Both the position numbers and the translations under genes were made by a program. From Vallitalea sp. (GTDB lineage: Bacteria > Bacillota > Clostridia > Lachnospirales > Vallitaleaceae): DNA of 64,000 nt. This document shows positions 26,734-35,423 of this stretch, one piece after another; the first letter of the stretch is position 1; every line of letters begins with the position of its first letter. A model generated the notes under the pieces. It had not been told where the DNA came from. It did no database searches and was given only the letters and a program-made list of their open reading frames with translations. The DNA lies in the NCBI GenBank assembly GCA_025210515.1, contig JAOARM010000040.1, positions 124,001 through 188,000 of the forward strand. The letters run 5' to 3'.

Positions 26734-27900
26734 ATGGATAGGTACGTTAGAGTATATGCTCGTATTGACTTAGACGCAATTATACATAATGTTAGTAGCA
26801 TTAGTAGGATAACTAATCCTAATAGCCAATTAATGCCTGTTGTGAAAGCAGATGGATATGGTCATGGTGCAGTCCCTATATGTAAAGAACTAAGTAATAT
26901 CGGAATTAACAGATTTGCAGTTGCAACTTTGGAAGAAGGAATAATACTTAGGAAAAATGGAATAGATAAAGAAATTCTCATCTTAGGATACACTCCAGAT
27001 GAGTTAGCTAATGAGCTAATGGAATACAATTTAACTCAAACAATATATAAACAATCAATGGCTTACAATCTTTCGAAAGTAGCAGTTGAGTTAAATAAAA
27101 CAGCCAAAATTCATTTGAAAATTGATACAGGAATGGGACGAATTGGATTTATGCCAGATGAAGAATCTATAGGCATTATCAGTACAATTAGTAAATTACC
27201 TAATATAGAAATTGAAGGTATTTATACACATTTTTCTACAGCAGATGAATTAGACAAAACATTTACTAATACACAGATTGATAGATTTGATAAATTTATT
27301 GAAAAACTAAAAAATAATAATATAAATATTCCTATTAAGCATGCAGCTAATAGTGCAGGAATAATTGATATGAATAATTCTCACATGGATTTTGTAAGAC
27401 TTGGTATAGCTCTTTATGGTTTATATCCATCTGATTACGTTTATAAAGAGAAAGTAAAATTACACAAAGCGTTATCACTAATTAGTCATATAATACATAT
27501 AAAGGAAGTAGAGGCAGGAACGCCAATTGGTTATGGAGGAACTTATGTTACACAGAAAAAATCCAAAATAGCTACTATTCCTGTTGGATATGGAGATGGT
27601 TATGATAGACTCTTATCATCAAAAGGTAAAGTATTAATAAATGGTGAATATGCTCCAATAGTTGGTAGAATATGCATGGATCAATTCATGGTAGATATAT
27701 CTCATATACCTAATGTGAATGATTTAGATGAAGTAATACTTATTGGGAAACAAGGAGATAATGAAATTACAGCAGATGATATTGCAAATATTAAAGGAAC
27801 TATTAACTATGAAGTAGTTTGTCAATTAGGAAAAAGAATACCAAGAGTATATGTTAAAAATAATGAATATGTATGTTCAATTAACTATTTTGAAGAATAA
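26734..27900 (+). CDS. alr: Alanine racemase
   Basis: PLP enzyme making D-alanine for peptidoglycan. The 388-aa protein carries the PLP lysine in VVKADGYGHGAVP, the barrel motifs IDTGMGRIGF and IPVGYGDGYDRLL, and the C-terminal ICMDQFMVDISH region. ACGGAGG precedes ATG 26734. It is followed by a mazF-type toxin, as in many Firmicutes, although here no antitoxin gene lies between them. Confidence 0.96.
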   Translation: MDRYVRVYARIDLDAIIHNVSSISRITNPNSQLMPVVKADGYGHGAVPICKELSNIGINRFAVATLEEGIILRKNGIDKEILILGYTPDELANELMEYNLTQTIYKQSMAYNLSKVAVELNKTAKIHLKIDTGMGRIGFMPDEESIGIISTISKLPNIEIEGIYTHFSTADELDKTFTNTQIDRFDKFIEKLKNNNINIPIKHAANSAGIIDMNNSHMDFVRLGIALYGLYPSDYVYKEKVKLHKALSLISHIIHIKEVEAGTPIGYGGTYVTQKKSKIATIPVGYGDGYDRLLSSKGKVLINGEYAPIVGRICMDQFMVDISHIPNVNDLDEVILIGKQGDNEITADDIANIKGTINYEVVCQLGKRIPRVYVKNNEYVCSINYFEE

Positions 27901-28131
27901 CATTAATAATAGCTACCGCAAATAATATTTGATTAATAACTCGTTATAAATATTATAATAATATGTATAGTTAATCCAGTTATGGGTAATAATGAGTATA
28001 TAAGAAAATAGTAGTTGAACTTTTACATAGAACTTAGGAAAATACACATAGTGAAAAAGTATATAATGATATGTTGTTATTTGAAAGTGAGGTAAAGAAG
28101 TTCAGCAAGATTTGGCGGAGTGTGAGTAAAT

Positions 28132-28479
28132 GTGGTAGTAAAACGTGGGGATGTATTTTATGCAGATTTAAGACCAGTAATTGGTTCTGAACAAGGTGGT
28201 ATACGTCCAGTACTTATCGTTCAAAATGATGTAGGAAATAAATATAGTCCAACAGTAATTTGTTCGGCTATAACATCTCAAATAAATAAAGCTAAGCTTC
28301 CGACTCATGTTGAAATAGAAGCAAGAAGATATGATTTGGTAAAGGATTCAGTTGTTTTACTTGAGCAAATAAGAACAATTGATAAAAAGAGATTAAAAGA
28401 AAAAGTATGTCATTTAGAAGATAATGTAATGGAAAAAGTAAATAAAGCATTAGGTGTAAGTTTTGGTGTTGATACATAG
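28132..28479 (+). CDS. MazF/PemK-family endoribonuclease toxin (NdoA-like)
   Basis: 115 aa, GTG start at 28132 with GGCGGAG about 12 bases upstream. [33 protein letters not shown] and [22 protein letters not shown] are the hallmarks of EndoA/MazF RNases, which cut mRNA at a short motif. In Bacillus the antitoxin EndoAI gene sits directly upstream of the toxin and downstream of alr; the 231-base gap here has no ORF longer than about ten codons with a ribosome site. The antitoxin must be elsewhere or have been lost. Confidence 0.93.
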   Translation: MVVKRGDVFYADLRPVIGSEQGGIRPVLIVQNDVGNKYSPTVICSAITSQINKAKLPTHVEIEARRYDLVKDSVVLLEQIRTIDKKRLKEKVCHLEDNVMEKVNKALGVSFGVDT

Positions 28480-28481
28480 AT

Positions 28482-28507
28482 TTAAGGCTTCCGATAGGAA
28501 GCCTTAA
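28482..28507 (+). terminator. Intrinsic terminator after the MazF gene
   Basis: TTAAGGCTTCC and GGAAGCCTTAA form a perfect 11-bp stem around the loop GATA, immediately after the stop codon; the T run following it is weak. Confidence 0.75.
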
Positions 28508-28588
28508 AATAGTTCTTGCCTTTTTAGGGTATTTGTATATAATGTTAGTTAGTGGTTATAGCAATTTTTGTCTGAAAAGGGGAACATA

Positions 28589-29518
28589 ATGGATTTTATT
28601 ACGATTATTAATCAAATCAGTGTATTATTTATGGTGCTTTTTCTAGGATATTTTATTAGAAAGAGAAATATTATAGATGAGCATTCAAGCAAAAAAATAT
28701 CAAGTTTAGTTGTTAATATTACAGCCCCTTCACTAATTGTAGGAGCTATGATGAAAGATACTAGCTTAACAAATATAGAAGTTATTAGTATACTATTAAT
28801 TTCTATTGTAGTATACATATGTTTATTTTTAATGACATTTATAATACCTAAGATGCTAAAAGTTAATAATGATGAATTAGGTATATATAAATTTATGATT
28901 ATGTTTTCTAATGTTGGATTTATGGGTTTTCCTGTTGTAAGTTCTATTTATGGTGAAGAAGCAATATTCTATGCTTCTATCTATAATCTACCGTTCTATG
29001 TACTTGTTTATACATTAGGAATATTCTTTGTTTCTATGAATAATACAGATAAAGGGAATTTCAAGATAGGTAAAATGATTAATCCTGGAATATATGCTGT
29101 TATTATTGGTTTATTTATTTTCTCTTTTAAGATTAAGCTGCCTTATTTTGTTAGTGAAACAATTAATATGGTAGGAGGGTTAACAACACCACTTTCTATG
29201 ATTGTAATTGGAGCATCACTAGCTAATGTAAAAGTTTCGAATATTTTTTCTAACGTAAGGTTATATATTTATAGTTTGTTAAAGCTGATTGTTTTTCCAG
29301 TTATTATTCTATTAATAATTAGAAACTTTGGATTTAATGAGATAATGGTAGGAGTACCAGTAATTATTACTGGAATGCCTGTTGCTGCTAATGCGGTTAT
29401 TCTCAGTAAAGAATATGAAGGAAATGATCGTCTAGCTTCTGAAGGTGTATTTATAAGTACTATGCTTTCATTTATAACAATTCCAATACTAGTGTATCTG
29501 TTGAGTTTGTTTACGTAA
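28589..29518 (+). CDS. AEC-family (auxin efflux carrier type) transporter
   Basis: 309 aa from ATG 28589 behind AAAAGGGG. About ten membrane helices in two halves, with VNITAPSLIVGAMM in the first half and GGLTTPLSMIVIGASLANV and TGMPVAANAVILS in the second, as in bacterial AEC permeases that move organic acids such as malate. Substrate unknown. It is followed after 49 bases by a MATE transporter. Confidence 0.88.
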   Translation: MDFITIINQISVLFMVLFLGYFIRKRNIIDEHSSKKISSLVVNITAPSLIVGAMMKDTSLTNIEVISILLISIVVYICLFLMTFIIPKMLKVNNDELGIYKFMIMFSNVGFMGFPVVSSIYGEEAIFYASIYNLPFYVLVYTLGIFFVSMNNTDKGNFKIGKMINPGIYAVIIGLFIFSFKIKLPYFVSETINMVGGLTTPLSMIVIGASLANVKVSNIFSNVRLYIYSLLKLIVFPVIILLIIRNFGFNEIMVGVPVIITGMPVAANAVILSKEYEGNDRLASEGVFISTMLSFITIPILVYLLSLFT

Positions 29519-29567
29519 AAATATATAATTTAGTTTGATTTATGTATAAATATAAAAGGAATGATAT

Positions 29568-30926
29568 ATGATGGTTAATAGTATAATTAAAAAAGATAAA
29601 TATTTCTATACGAAATTAATAGCAATTGGTCTTCCAATAGCTTTTCAAAATTTTATTACATCTTCTCTTAATATGATAGATGTATTTATGATTAGTTCTT
29701 TAGGAGACACTTCTGTTGCAGGTGTTGGTGGAGCTAATAAGTTGTTTTTCTTGCTGAATTTATTTCTGTTTGGAACTAGTAGTGGGACAGCTATATTCGC
29801 TGCTCAGTATTGGGGAAAAAAAGATGTTAAAAATATAAGAAGAATATTAGGTGTATGTATTATTATTAGTGTTTCTGGTGGTTTGCTATTTTCTATAGCG
29901 GCATTATTATTTCCAAACATTGTAATGAACATATTTGCTACAGATGTTGATGTTATCAAAGAAGGAAGTAGATATTTAAGAGTTATTGGGATAAGCTATT
30001 GTTTTACAGCTATATCTTTTGCATATGTATTTGTTTTAAGAGGAATTAATCAAGTAAAGATTCCAATGATAATAACTATTATATGTATACTTATTAATAC
30101 TTTTCTTAACTGGGTACTTATATTTGGAAATCTAGGAGTTCAGCCATTAGGAGTAAGGGGAGCAGCTATAGCTACAGTAATTGCAAGGATTTTAGAATGT
30201 TCATTACTTATTATAAGTGTATATGTGTTAAAGTTACCTATTGCCGCAAAGCTAAAAGAACTATTTGATATTAATAAGGAATTCATTAAAAAATATTTAT
30301 TTACTGTTGCACCTGTAATTGGTAATGAAGTAATGTGGTCTCTTGGTATATCAATATATGCATTTGTATATGGAAGAATGGGCGAGGTAGTGATGGCATC
30401 TATGACACTAACTCAAACTATAGAACAGTTGGCTATGGTATTATTTTTTGGAATGGCAAGTGCATGTTCTGTTATGTTAGGTAATGATATTGGTAATAAT
30501 AATGTAGAAAGAGCTTTCTTATATGCGAAAAAGTTTTTAAGAATTAGTGTTATATTCTCAATTGTAATGAGTATTTTTGTTATAGTAATATCTGGTTCTG
30601 TTGTTGATTTATTCAATGTATCTGAAACTGTAAAATATAATGCTAAACTATGTTTAATTGTATTTAGTGTATATATTCCATTTAAAGTGCTTAATTTAAT
30701 GATTATAATAGGCGTTTTAAGAAGTGGAGGAGATACAAGGTTCACTATGTTATTAGATATGTGTGGAGTATGGTGCATAGGTGTACCACTTGCGTTTATT
30801 ACAGGTCTTTATTTTGGTTTTAATATACAATATGTATATGCATTTGTATTGTCTGAGGAATTATTTAAGTTGTTTTTTGGTCTTAGAAGAATGTATTCTA
30901 AGAAGTGGCTTAATAATCTTGTATAG
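29568..30926 (+). CDS. MATE-family efflux transporter
   Basis: 452 aa, twelve membrane segments in two homologous halves. The N-terminal half contains IGLPIAFQNFITSSLNMIDVFMISSLGDTSVAGVGGANKLFF and the second half PVIGNEVMWSLGISIYAFVYGRMGEVVMASMTL, typical of Na+- or H+-driven multidrug/toxin extruders. AAAGGA precedes the double start ATGATG (29568/29571). Confidence 0.92.
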   Translation: MMVNSIIKKDKYFYTKLIAIGLPIAFQNFITSSLNMIDVFMISSLGDTSVAGVGGANKLFFLLNLFLFGTSSGTAIFAAQYWGKKDVKNIRRILGVCIIISVSGGLLFSIAALLFPNIVMNIFATDVDVIKEGSRYLRVIGISYCFTAISFAYVFVLRGINQVKIPMIITIICILINTFLNWVLIFGNLGVQPLGVRGAAIATVIARILECSLLIISVYVLKLPIAAKLKELFDINKEFIKKYLFTVAPVIGNEVMWSLGISIYAFVYGRMGEVVMASMTLTQTIEQLAMVLFFGMASACSVMLGNDIGNNNVERAFLYAKKFLRISVIFSIVMSIFVIVISGSVVDLFNVSETVKYNAKLCLIVFSVYIPFKVLNLMIIIGVLRSGGDTRFTMLLDMCGVWCIGVPLAFITGLYFGFNIQYVYAFVLSEELFKLFFGLRRMYSKKWLNNLV

Positions 30927-31011
30927 TTTCAGCTTAGAAACATTGTAAAAACATGAAAAACGTGATAAAATATCATAGAATTGTTAGTATAGTAGAAGGA
31001 GTGATTTTATT

Positions 31012-31737
31012 ATGTCAGGACATTCTAAATTTGCCAATATAAAACATAGAAAAGAAAGACAAGATGCAAAAAAAGGTAAAGTATTTACAAAGATTGGTAG
31101 AGAAATTGCAGTTGCAGTTAAAGAAGGTGGATCAGACCCATCAACTAATAGTAAATTAAGAGATGTTGTTACAAAAGCAAAAGCTAATAATATGCCAAAT
31201 GATACTATATCAAGAAGTATTAAAAAAGCTGCAGGTGAGCTTGGTAACATTAATTATGAGCATATTACATATGAAGGATATGGACCAAATGGAGTTGCAG
31301 TTATAGTGGATTGTTTAACGGAAAATAAAAACAGAACTGCGGCTAATATAAGGCATGCGTTTACTAAAGGTGGAGGAAATCTTGGTACATCTGGATGTGT
31401 TTCCTTTATGTTCGATAAAAAAGGTCAGATAATAATAGAGAAAACAGATGACATAGATGAAGATGAGCTTATGATGGTGGCAATTGAAGCTGGAGCAGAA
31501 GATTTCTTAGCTAATGATGATTCTTTTGAAATTGTTACTTTACCTGATGAAATGGGAGATGTTAACAATGCTATAGAAAAAGAAGGTATCACACCAATCT
31601 CAGCAGAAGTTACAATGATCCCACAGACAACAACTGAATTATCTAATGATGAAGATGTTAAAAAGATGGATAGAATGATAGATATGCTTGAAGAAGATGA
31701 CGATGTACAAAATGTTTGGCATAATTGCGACAACTAA
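31012..31737 (+). CDS. YebC/PmpR-family protein
   Basis: 241 aa with the invariant N-terminus [48 protein letters not shown] and [18 protein letters not shown]. Members were described as DNA-binding regulators, and more recent work on the family links it to translation of difficult proline stretches. Slightly AAGGAG-driven start at 31012. No obvious operon partner. Confidence 0.93.
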   Translation: MSGHSKFANIKHRKERQDAKKGKVFTKIGREIAVAVKEGGSDPSTNSKLRDVVTKAKANNMPNDTISRSIKKAAGELGNINYEHITYEGYGPNGVAVIVDCLTENKNRTAANIRHAFTKGGGNLGTSGCVSFMFDKKGQIIIEKTDDIDEDELMMVAIEAGAEDFLANDDSFEIVTLPDEMGDVNNAIEKEGITPISAEVTMIPQTTTELSNDEDVKKMDRMIDMLEEDDDVQNVWHNCDN

Positions 31738-31955
31738 CGCATAAACACATAACTTATCAATGATTTGCACATGAAATATGACAATTTTCTTATAATACTA
31801 TAGGAAATTAGACCTATTTTGGCAACTTAATGACATATTTTTCTAATTATTGTGTATAATTAATATTGGTAATATATAATATATTGATAATACATATTTT
31901 ATATTACTTACATTATATAGATATATAAATAAATAATGGGATGGGTGTGGTTGTT

Positions 31956-32126
31956 ATGTATACAAATGACTTGGAAGTTGAGACGTTGGTTGAACTTACA
32001 GAAAATTTTGTAGACTTCTTAAACTTACTTTATGAAAATGGAAGCATAACAAAAATGCAATTGAAAAAAATGACTGAGAAAAAGATTGACTTTATAAATA
32101 ATGTGAAAAGTAATAATATTTTTTAA
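31956..32126 (+). CDS. Hypothetical small protein, 56 aa
   Basis: MYTNDLEVETLVELTENFVDFLNLLYENGS... with a basic second half ITKMQLKKMTEKKIDFINNV. The start is uncertain: ATG 31956 gives an ordinary soluble N-terminus, ATG 31941 would add MGVVV; neither has a strong ribosome site, but GGGTGTGG before 31956 is the better candidate. A good terminator follows directly, which supports a real gene. It is mostly helical and acidic at first; no known family. Confidence 0.6.
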   Translation: MYTNDLEVETLVELTENFVDFLNLLYENGSITKMQLKKMTEKKIDFINNVKSNNIF

Positions 32127-32158
32127 AAAATGTAGTCGTAATATACGACTATTTTTTT
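32126..32158 (+). terminator. Intrinsic terminator
   Basis: TAGTCGT and ACGACTA pair around AATAT, with an A run before and seven T residues after. It directly follows the 56-aa gene. Confidence 0.8.
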
Positions 32159-32301
32159 ATATTGAAAGAGTTATACACATAGATTATCCTATATAATATC
32201 CTAAGTGCATTATTATTTTTTATTACTAATGAAGAAAGTTAAATATTATTATGATATATAGATGGTTATGAGTGTTATTATATATAAAAGGAGTAGTACT
32301 T

Positions 32302-34275
32302 ATGAATAATTTAGATAGAATGAAAGAGTTAATTAGTATTTTAAACAAAGCAAGCAAAGCTTATTATCAAGAAAATGATGAGATAATGAGTAACTATGAA
32401 TATGATAAATTATATGATGAGTTAGTTGAGCTTGAACAGGAAACTGGTTTAACTATGAGTGATAGCCCTACAATTAAAGTAGGATATACTCTTCTTAGTT
32501 CATTACCAAAAGAAAAACATAAAAGAAAGATGTTATCACTTGATAAAACAAAAGAAGTTTTTGCATTAAAAGAATGGTTGAAAGATAAAGAAGGAATATT
32601 ATCTTGGAAGTTAGATGGATTAACAATAGTCTTAACATATAGTAATGGACAACTAGTTAAAGCTGTAACAAGAGGAAACGGAGAAGTTGGTGAAGTTATT
32701 ACTAATAACGCAAAAGTATTCAAAAACATCCCTCTTAATATAGCATATAAGGGAGAAATGATTATAAGAGGAGAAGCAGTTATTAAGTATTCTGATTTCA
32801 AGATGATTAATGATAATATAGAGGATAAAGATAAATACAAAAACCCAAGAAATCTATGCAGTGGAACGGTAAGACAGTTAAATAATGAGATAACAGCAAA
32901 AAGAAATGTTCATTTTTTTGCTTTTCAATTAGTTGAAGCTGGTAATAAGGAATTTGGGGATTCTAAAGTTGAACAACTAAAGTGGCTAGAATCTCAAGGA
33001 TTTGACGTTGTTGAATATGAGATAGTAAATAAGGATAGTATTGAAGACTGTATTAGTAAATTTGAAGAAACAATAATTAATAATGATTTTGGCTCAGATG
33101 GATTAGTTCTAACTTATGATTCAATCTCTTATTCTAATAGTTTGGGACAAACTTCTAAATTTCCAAGACATTCTATTGCTTTTAAGTGGAGCGATGAGAT
33201 AAAAGAAACAAAGTTAAAAGAAATTGAGTGGAGTGCATCAAGAACAGGTGCAATTAATCCTATAGCAATATTTGAACCTATCGAACTTGAAGGTACAACA
33301 GTTAAGAGAGCTAGTCTTCATAATATAAGTATTTTAGAAAATCTTGAATTAATAAAAGGTGATACAATCGAAGTATATAAAGCTAATATGATTATACCAC
33401 AAGTAGCGAAAAATCTAACTAAAATAGAGAATGAAAATACTATAAAAGAAGAAAGAAATGTAGAAATTCCTAAGAAATGTCCAGTTTGTGAAGGGGAAGT
33501 TGAAGTTAGACAGGTTAATGATGTAAAAGTGTTATATTGTATTAACAGTGATTGTCAAGCAAAAAAAATCAAATCTTTTACTCATTTTGTAGGTAGAGAT
33601 GCTATGAATATTGAAGGACTATCTGAATCTACTTTACAGAAATTTATTGACAACGGTTATATTAAGACTTATGGGGATATATATAGGATTGAATCATATG
33701 AAGAAGAAATTACGTCTCTAGAAGGGTTTGGGCAAAAATCATATAATAATCTAATAAATTCTATAGAAAAGAGTAAGAACGTTTTATTGCCTAATTTTAT
33801 ATATGCTTTAGGGATTATTAATGTTGGGCTTAGTAATGCGAAGCTATTATGTAAATATTATAATAATAATTTAGAAGATATATTGTTGGCGACAGAAGAA
33901 GATTTGATTGAGATAGAAGGATATGGAAGTATAATAGCTAAGTCAATTGTATCATATTTTCATAATGAGGATAATATTAAGATAGTAGAAGACTTAATTA
34001 AGTATATTGAATTTGAGAGCGTTGAAGAAAGCGAAGATAATGTATTGGAAGGAAAAACTTTTGTTATTACTGGAAGTCTTAATATATATTCTAATAGAAA
34101 AGAATTAAAAGAATTAATAGAGAAACTTGGTGGTAAAGTTACAGGTAGTGTCACAAGTAAAACAGATTATTTGATTAATAATAATAAGGAATCAACATCT
34201 TCAAAGAATAAGAAAGCTAAGGAATTAGAGGTTCCGATTATTGATGAAGAGATTTTTCAGGGTTTGATTAGTTAA
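32302..34275 (+). CDS. ligA: NAD-dependent DNA ligase
   Basis: Seals nicks in replication and repair. ATG 32302 follows AAAGGAG; 657 aa. Order: adenylation domain with the nucleotidylated Lys in SWKLDGLTIVLTY (about K103), OB fold, zinc finger with CPVC and CINSDC, helix-hairpin-helix repeats (EGFGQKSYNNL, EGYGSIIAKSI) and a C-terminal BRCT domain (LEGKTFVITGSLN). Motif TRGDG of standard LigA is TRGNG here and the following residues also differ (EVGEVITNNAKVFKN), a variant I associate with Lachnospiraceae ligases. Position before gatCAB is the usual Firmicute location. Confidence 0.93.
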   Translation: MNNLDRMKELISILNKASKAYYQENDEIMSNYEYDKLYDELVELEQETGLTMSDSPTIKVGYTLLSSLPKEKHKRKMLSLDKTKEVFALKEWLKDKEGILSWKLDGLTIVLTYSNGQLVKAVTRGNGEVGEVITNNAKVFKNIPLNIAYKGEMIIRGEAVIKYSDFKMINDNIEDKDKYKNPRNLCSGTVRQLNNEITAKRNVHFFAFQLVEAGNKEFGDSKVEQLKWLESQGFDVVEYEIVNKDSIEDCISKFEETIINNDFGSDGLVLTYDSISYSNSLGQTSKFPRHSIAFKWSDEIKETKLKEIEWSASRTGAINPIAIFEPIELEGTTVKRASLHNISILENLELIKGDTIEVYKANMIIPQVAKNLTKIENENTIKEERNVEIPKKCPVCEGEVEVRQVNDVKVLYCINSDCQAKKIKSFTHFVGRDAMNIEGLSESTLQKFIDNGYIKTYGDIYRIESYEEEITSLEGFGQKSYNNLINSIEKSKNVLLPNFIYALGIINVGLSNAKLLCKYYNNNLEDILLATEEDLIEIEGYGSIIAKSIVSYFHNEDNIKIVEDLIKYIEFESVEESEDNVLEGKTFVITGSLNIYSNRKELKELIEKLGGKVTGSVTSKTDYLINNNKESTSSKNKKAKELEVPIIDEEIFQGLIS

Positions 34276-34356
34276 GGTTGTTAATTGAAGTTAATGGATA
34301 CTTATTAATTCAAAAAGAGTTATAATTAGGTTTGAATATATTTTTTAGTTTCCACG

Positions 34357-34547
34357 GAAAGGGCTGTCTTATAATACATTTTTCTGGGGGCTACAGGTTT
34401 GGAAAGATAGACTAGGTTTAGCTATTCATACCCTTAAACGTCCTGTTTAAAGGGTATGCACTACGCCGTCCTGGCTTCGTTTACCGCTAAACCTAGTCTA
34501 TCTTTCTATATATTGACATTAAAAATGTATTATAAGACAGCCCTTTC
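34357..34547. repeat. Foldback repeat family 1, full-length copy
   Basis: 191 bp. Terminal inverted repeats of 27 bp (34357-34383 and 34521-34547) are perfect. A second, 21-bp perfect stem is nested inside (34402-34422 with 34486-34506), and a third of about 13 bp (34428-34440 with 34445-34458, one indel). Between the second and third stems on the right is a CG-rich stretch around ACGCCGTCCTGGCTTCGT. No ORF of note. Partial copies occur at 23818, 38470, 39480, 41409, 45821 and 63075. Confidence 0.9.
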
Positions 34548-34666
34548 AGTTAGGCTAGTTGGTATATTCTATATTGAATTAAGAATCTTTGTAAGAAATC
34601 CTATTTGGTAGATAATAAGAAACAAATTGTTTGAAGAAAAGATTGGAAAATTAATGAGCCGAGTAG

Positions 34667-34857
34667 ATGTATAGGTATATAAAACTTGTGACTTTTAAAG
34701 AATTAATTAGAAAATCTTAGTGAATGGAAAGATGAATACCGTTAAGAAACTTGAATGTTTGACCAACGGGAGTTTTCAAGTTTTAGGTATTTATCTTGGA
34801 ATGAGCTTAGTTTTTCTTTAATTATTTAATAGGAACAAGTTTTATATACCTATACAT
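34667..34857. repeat. Second foldback element, 191 bp
   Basis: Perfect 23-bp terminal inverted repeats (34667-34689 and 34835-34857; ends ATGTATAGG...CCTATACAT). The arms remain complementary almost throughout (for example AAAGATGAATACC with GGTATTTATCTT, and AAACTTGAA with TTCAAGTTTT), closing at a small loop near TGACCAACGGGAG. It shares no sequence with family 1. A structured RNA or a non-autonomous mobile element are both possible. Confidence 0.8.
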
Positions 34858-34887
34858 ATACGGAAAATGAAAAGTATAATCATTTTT

Positions 34888-34896
34888 TGATATAAT
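34888..34896 (+). promoter_or_regulatory. Extended -10 promoter for gatCAB
   Basis: TGATATAAT is a complete extended -10 about 180 bases before gatC; the -35 region is weak. Confidence 0.45.
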
Positions 34897-35075
34897 CTAA
34901 AACCATTTGTATAATTAAAAAAATAAATTACGGAATTTTAATAAATTTTGATGTTTGCATTGAATTAAAGTTTGTTTAGTATTGTGTTAAAGTATGCCTT
35001 ATGGTAGAATGTTATTTAAGAAATTTTGGAAGCGTTCTGTATAAAGGTGTAATTGAGTATAGAGGAGGAATAATA

Positions 35076-35363
35076 ATGAAGATAACAAGAGAACAGGTAG
35101 AGCATGTAGCTAATCTTGCTAGATTGAATCTTACAGAAGAAGAAAAAGAACAAATGACAACAGATTTAGAAGCTATTATTGATTTTGCAGATAAGATTAA
35201 CGGATTTGAGATAGATGATACTAATCCAACTGCTCATATTATACCAATAAATAATGTGTTTAGAAAAGACGAAGTAAAACCTTCATATAATAGAGATGAA
35301 TTACTTGAAAATGCACCAAATAAAGAAGATGGATGCTTTAGTGTACCAAGAATTGTTGAATAA
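35076..35363 (+). CDS. gatC: Asp-tRNA(Asn)/Glu-tRNA(Gln) amidotransferase subunit C
   Basis: Small scaffold subunit that holds GatA and GatB together. GAGGAGG before ATG 35076 fixes the start (95 aa); the in-frame upstream extension lacks family similarity. MKITREQVEHVANLARLNLTEEE is the standard N-terminus, and DDTNPTAHIIPINNVFRKDEV with the terminal GCFSVPRIVE are conserved GatC features. First gene of gatCAB. Confidence 0.95.
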   Translation: MKITREQVEHVANLARLNLTEEEKEQMTTDLEAIIDFADKINGFEIDDTNPTAHIIPINNVFRKDEVKPSYNRDELLENAPNKEDGCFSVPRIVE

Positions 35364-35423
35364 GTTAGTAAATAATATAAAAGTATTAAAAGTGAAGTAA
35401 TATATTCATAAGGAGTGAAAATA

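Larger units (their letters stand above)
34276..35075. other. 800-base intergenic region with two foldback elements
   Basis: No protein gene is supported. It holds a full-length family 1 foldback (34357-34547), 119 bases of AT-rich DNA, an unrelated 191-bp foldback (34667-34857), and an extended -10 promoter (34888-34896) before gatC. A GTG/ATG-rich stretch at 35001-35075 is in frame with gatC but lacks a ribosome site. Confidence 0.8.

Noticed and set aside
30413..30778. 121-aa minus-strand ORF opposite the MATE gene
   Set aside because: Antisense shadow of a conserved gene.
32394..32840. 148-aa minus-strand ORF opposite ligA
   Set aside because: Serine/leucine-rich composition expected from antisense of an AT-rich gene; no ribosome site and no known family.
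34667..35075. T-box riboswitch before gatCAB
   Set aside because: The long hairpin suggested it, but no GGTGGNACCGCG-like T-box sequence or antiterminator/terminator pair is present.
35001..35075. N-terminal extension of GatC
   Set aside because: In frame, but the strong GAGGAGG and family N-terminus place the start at 35076.
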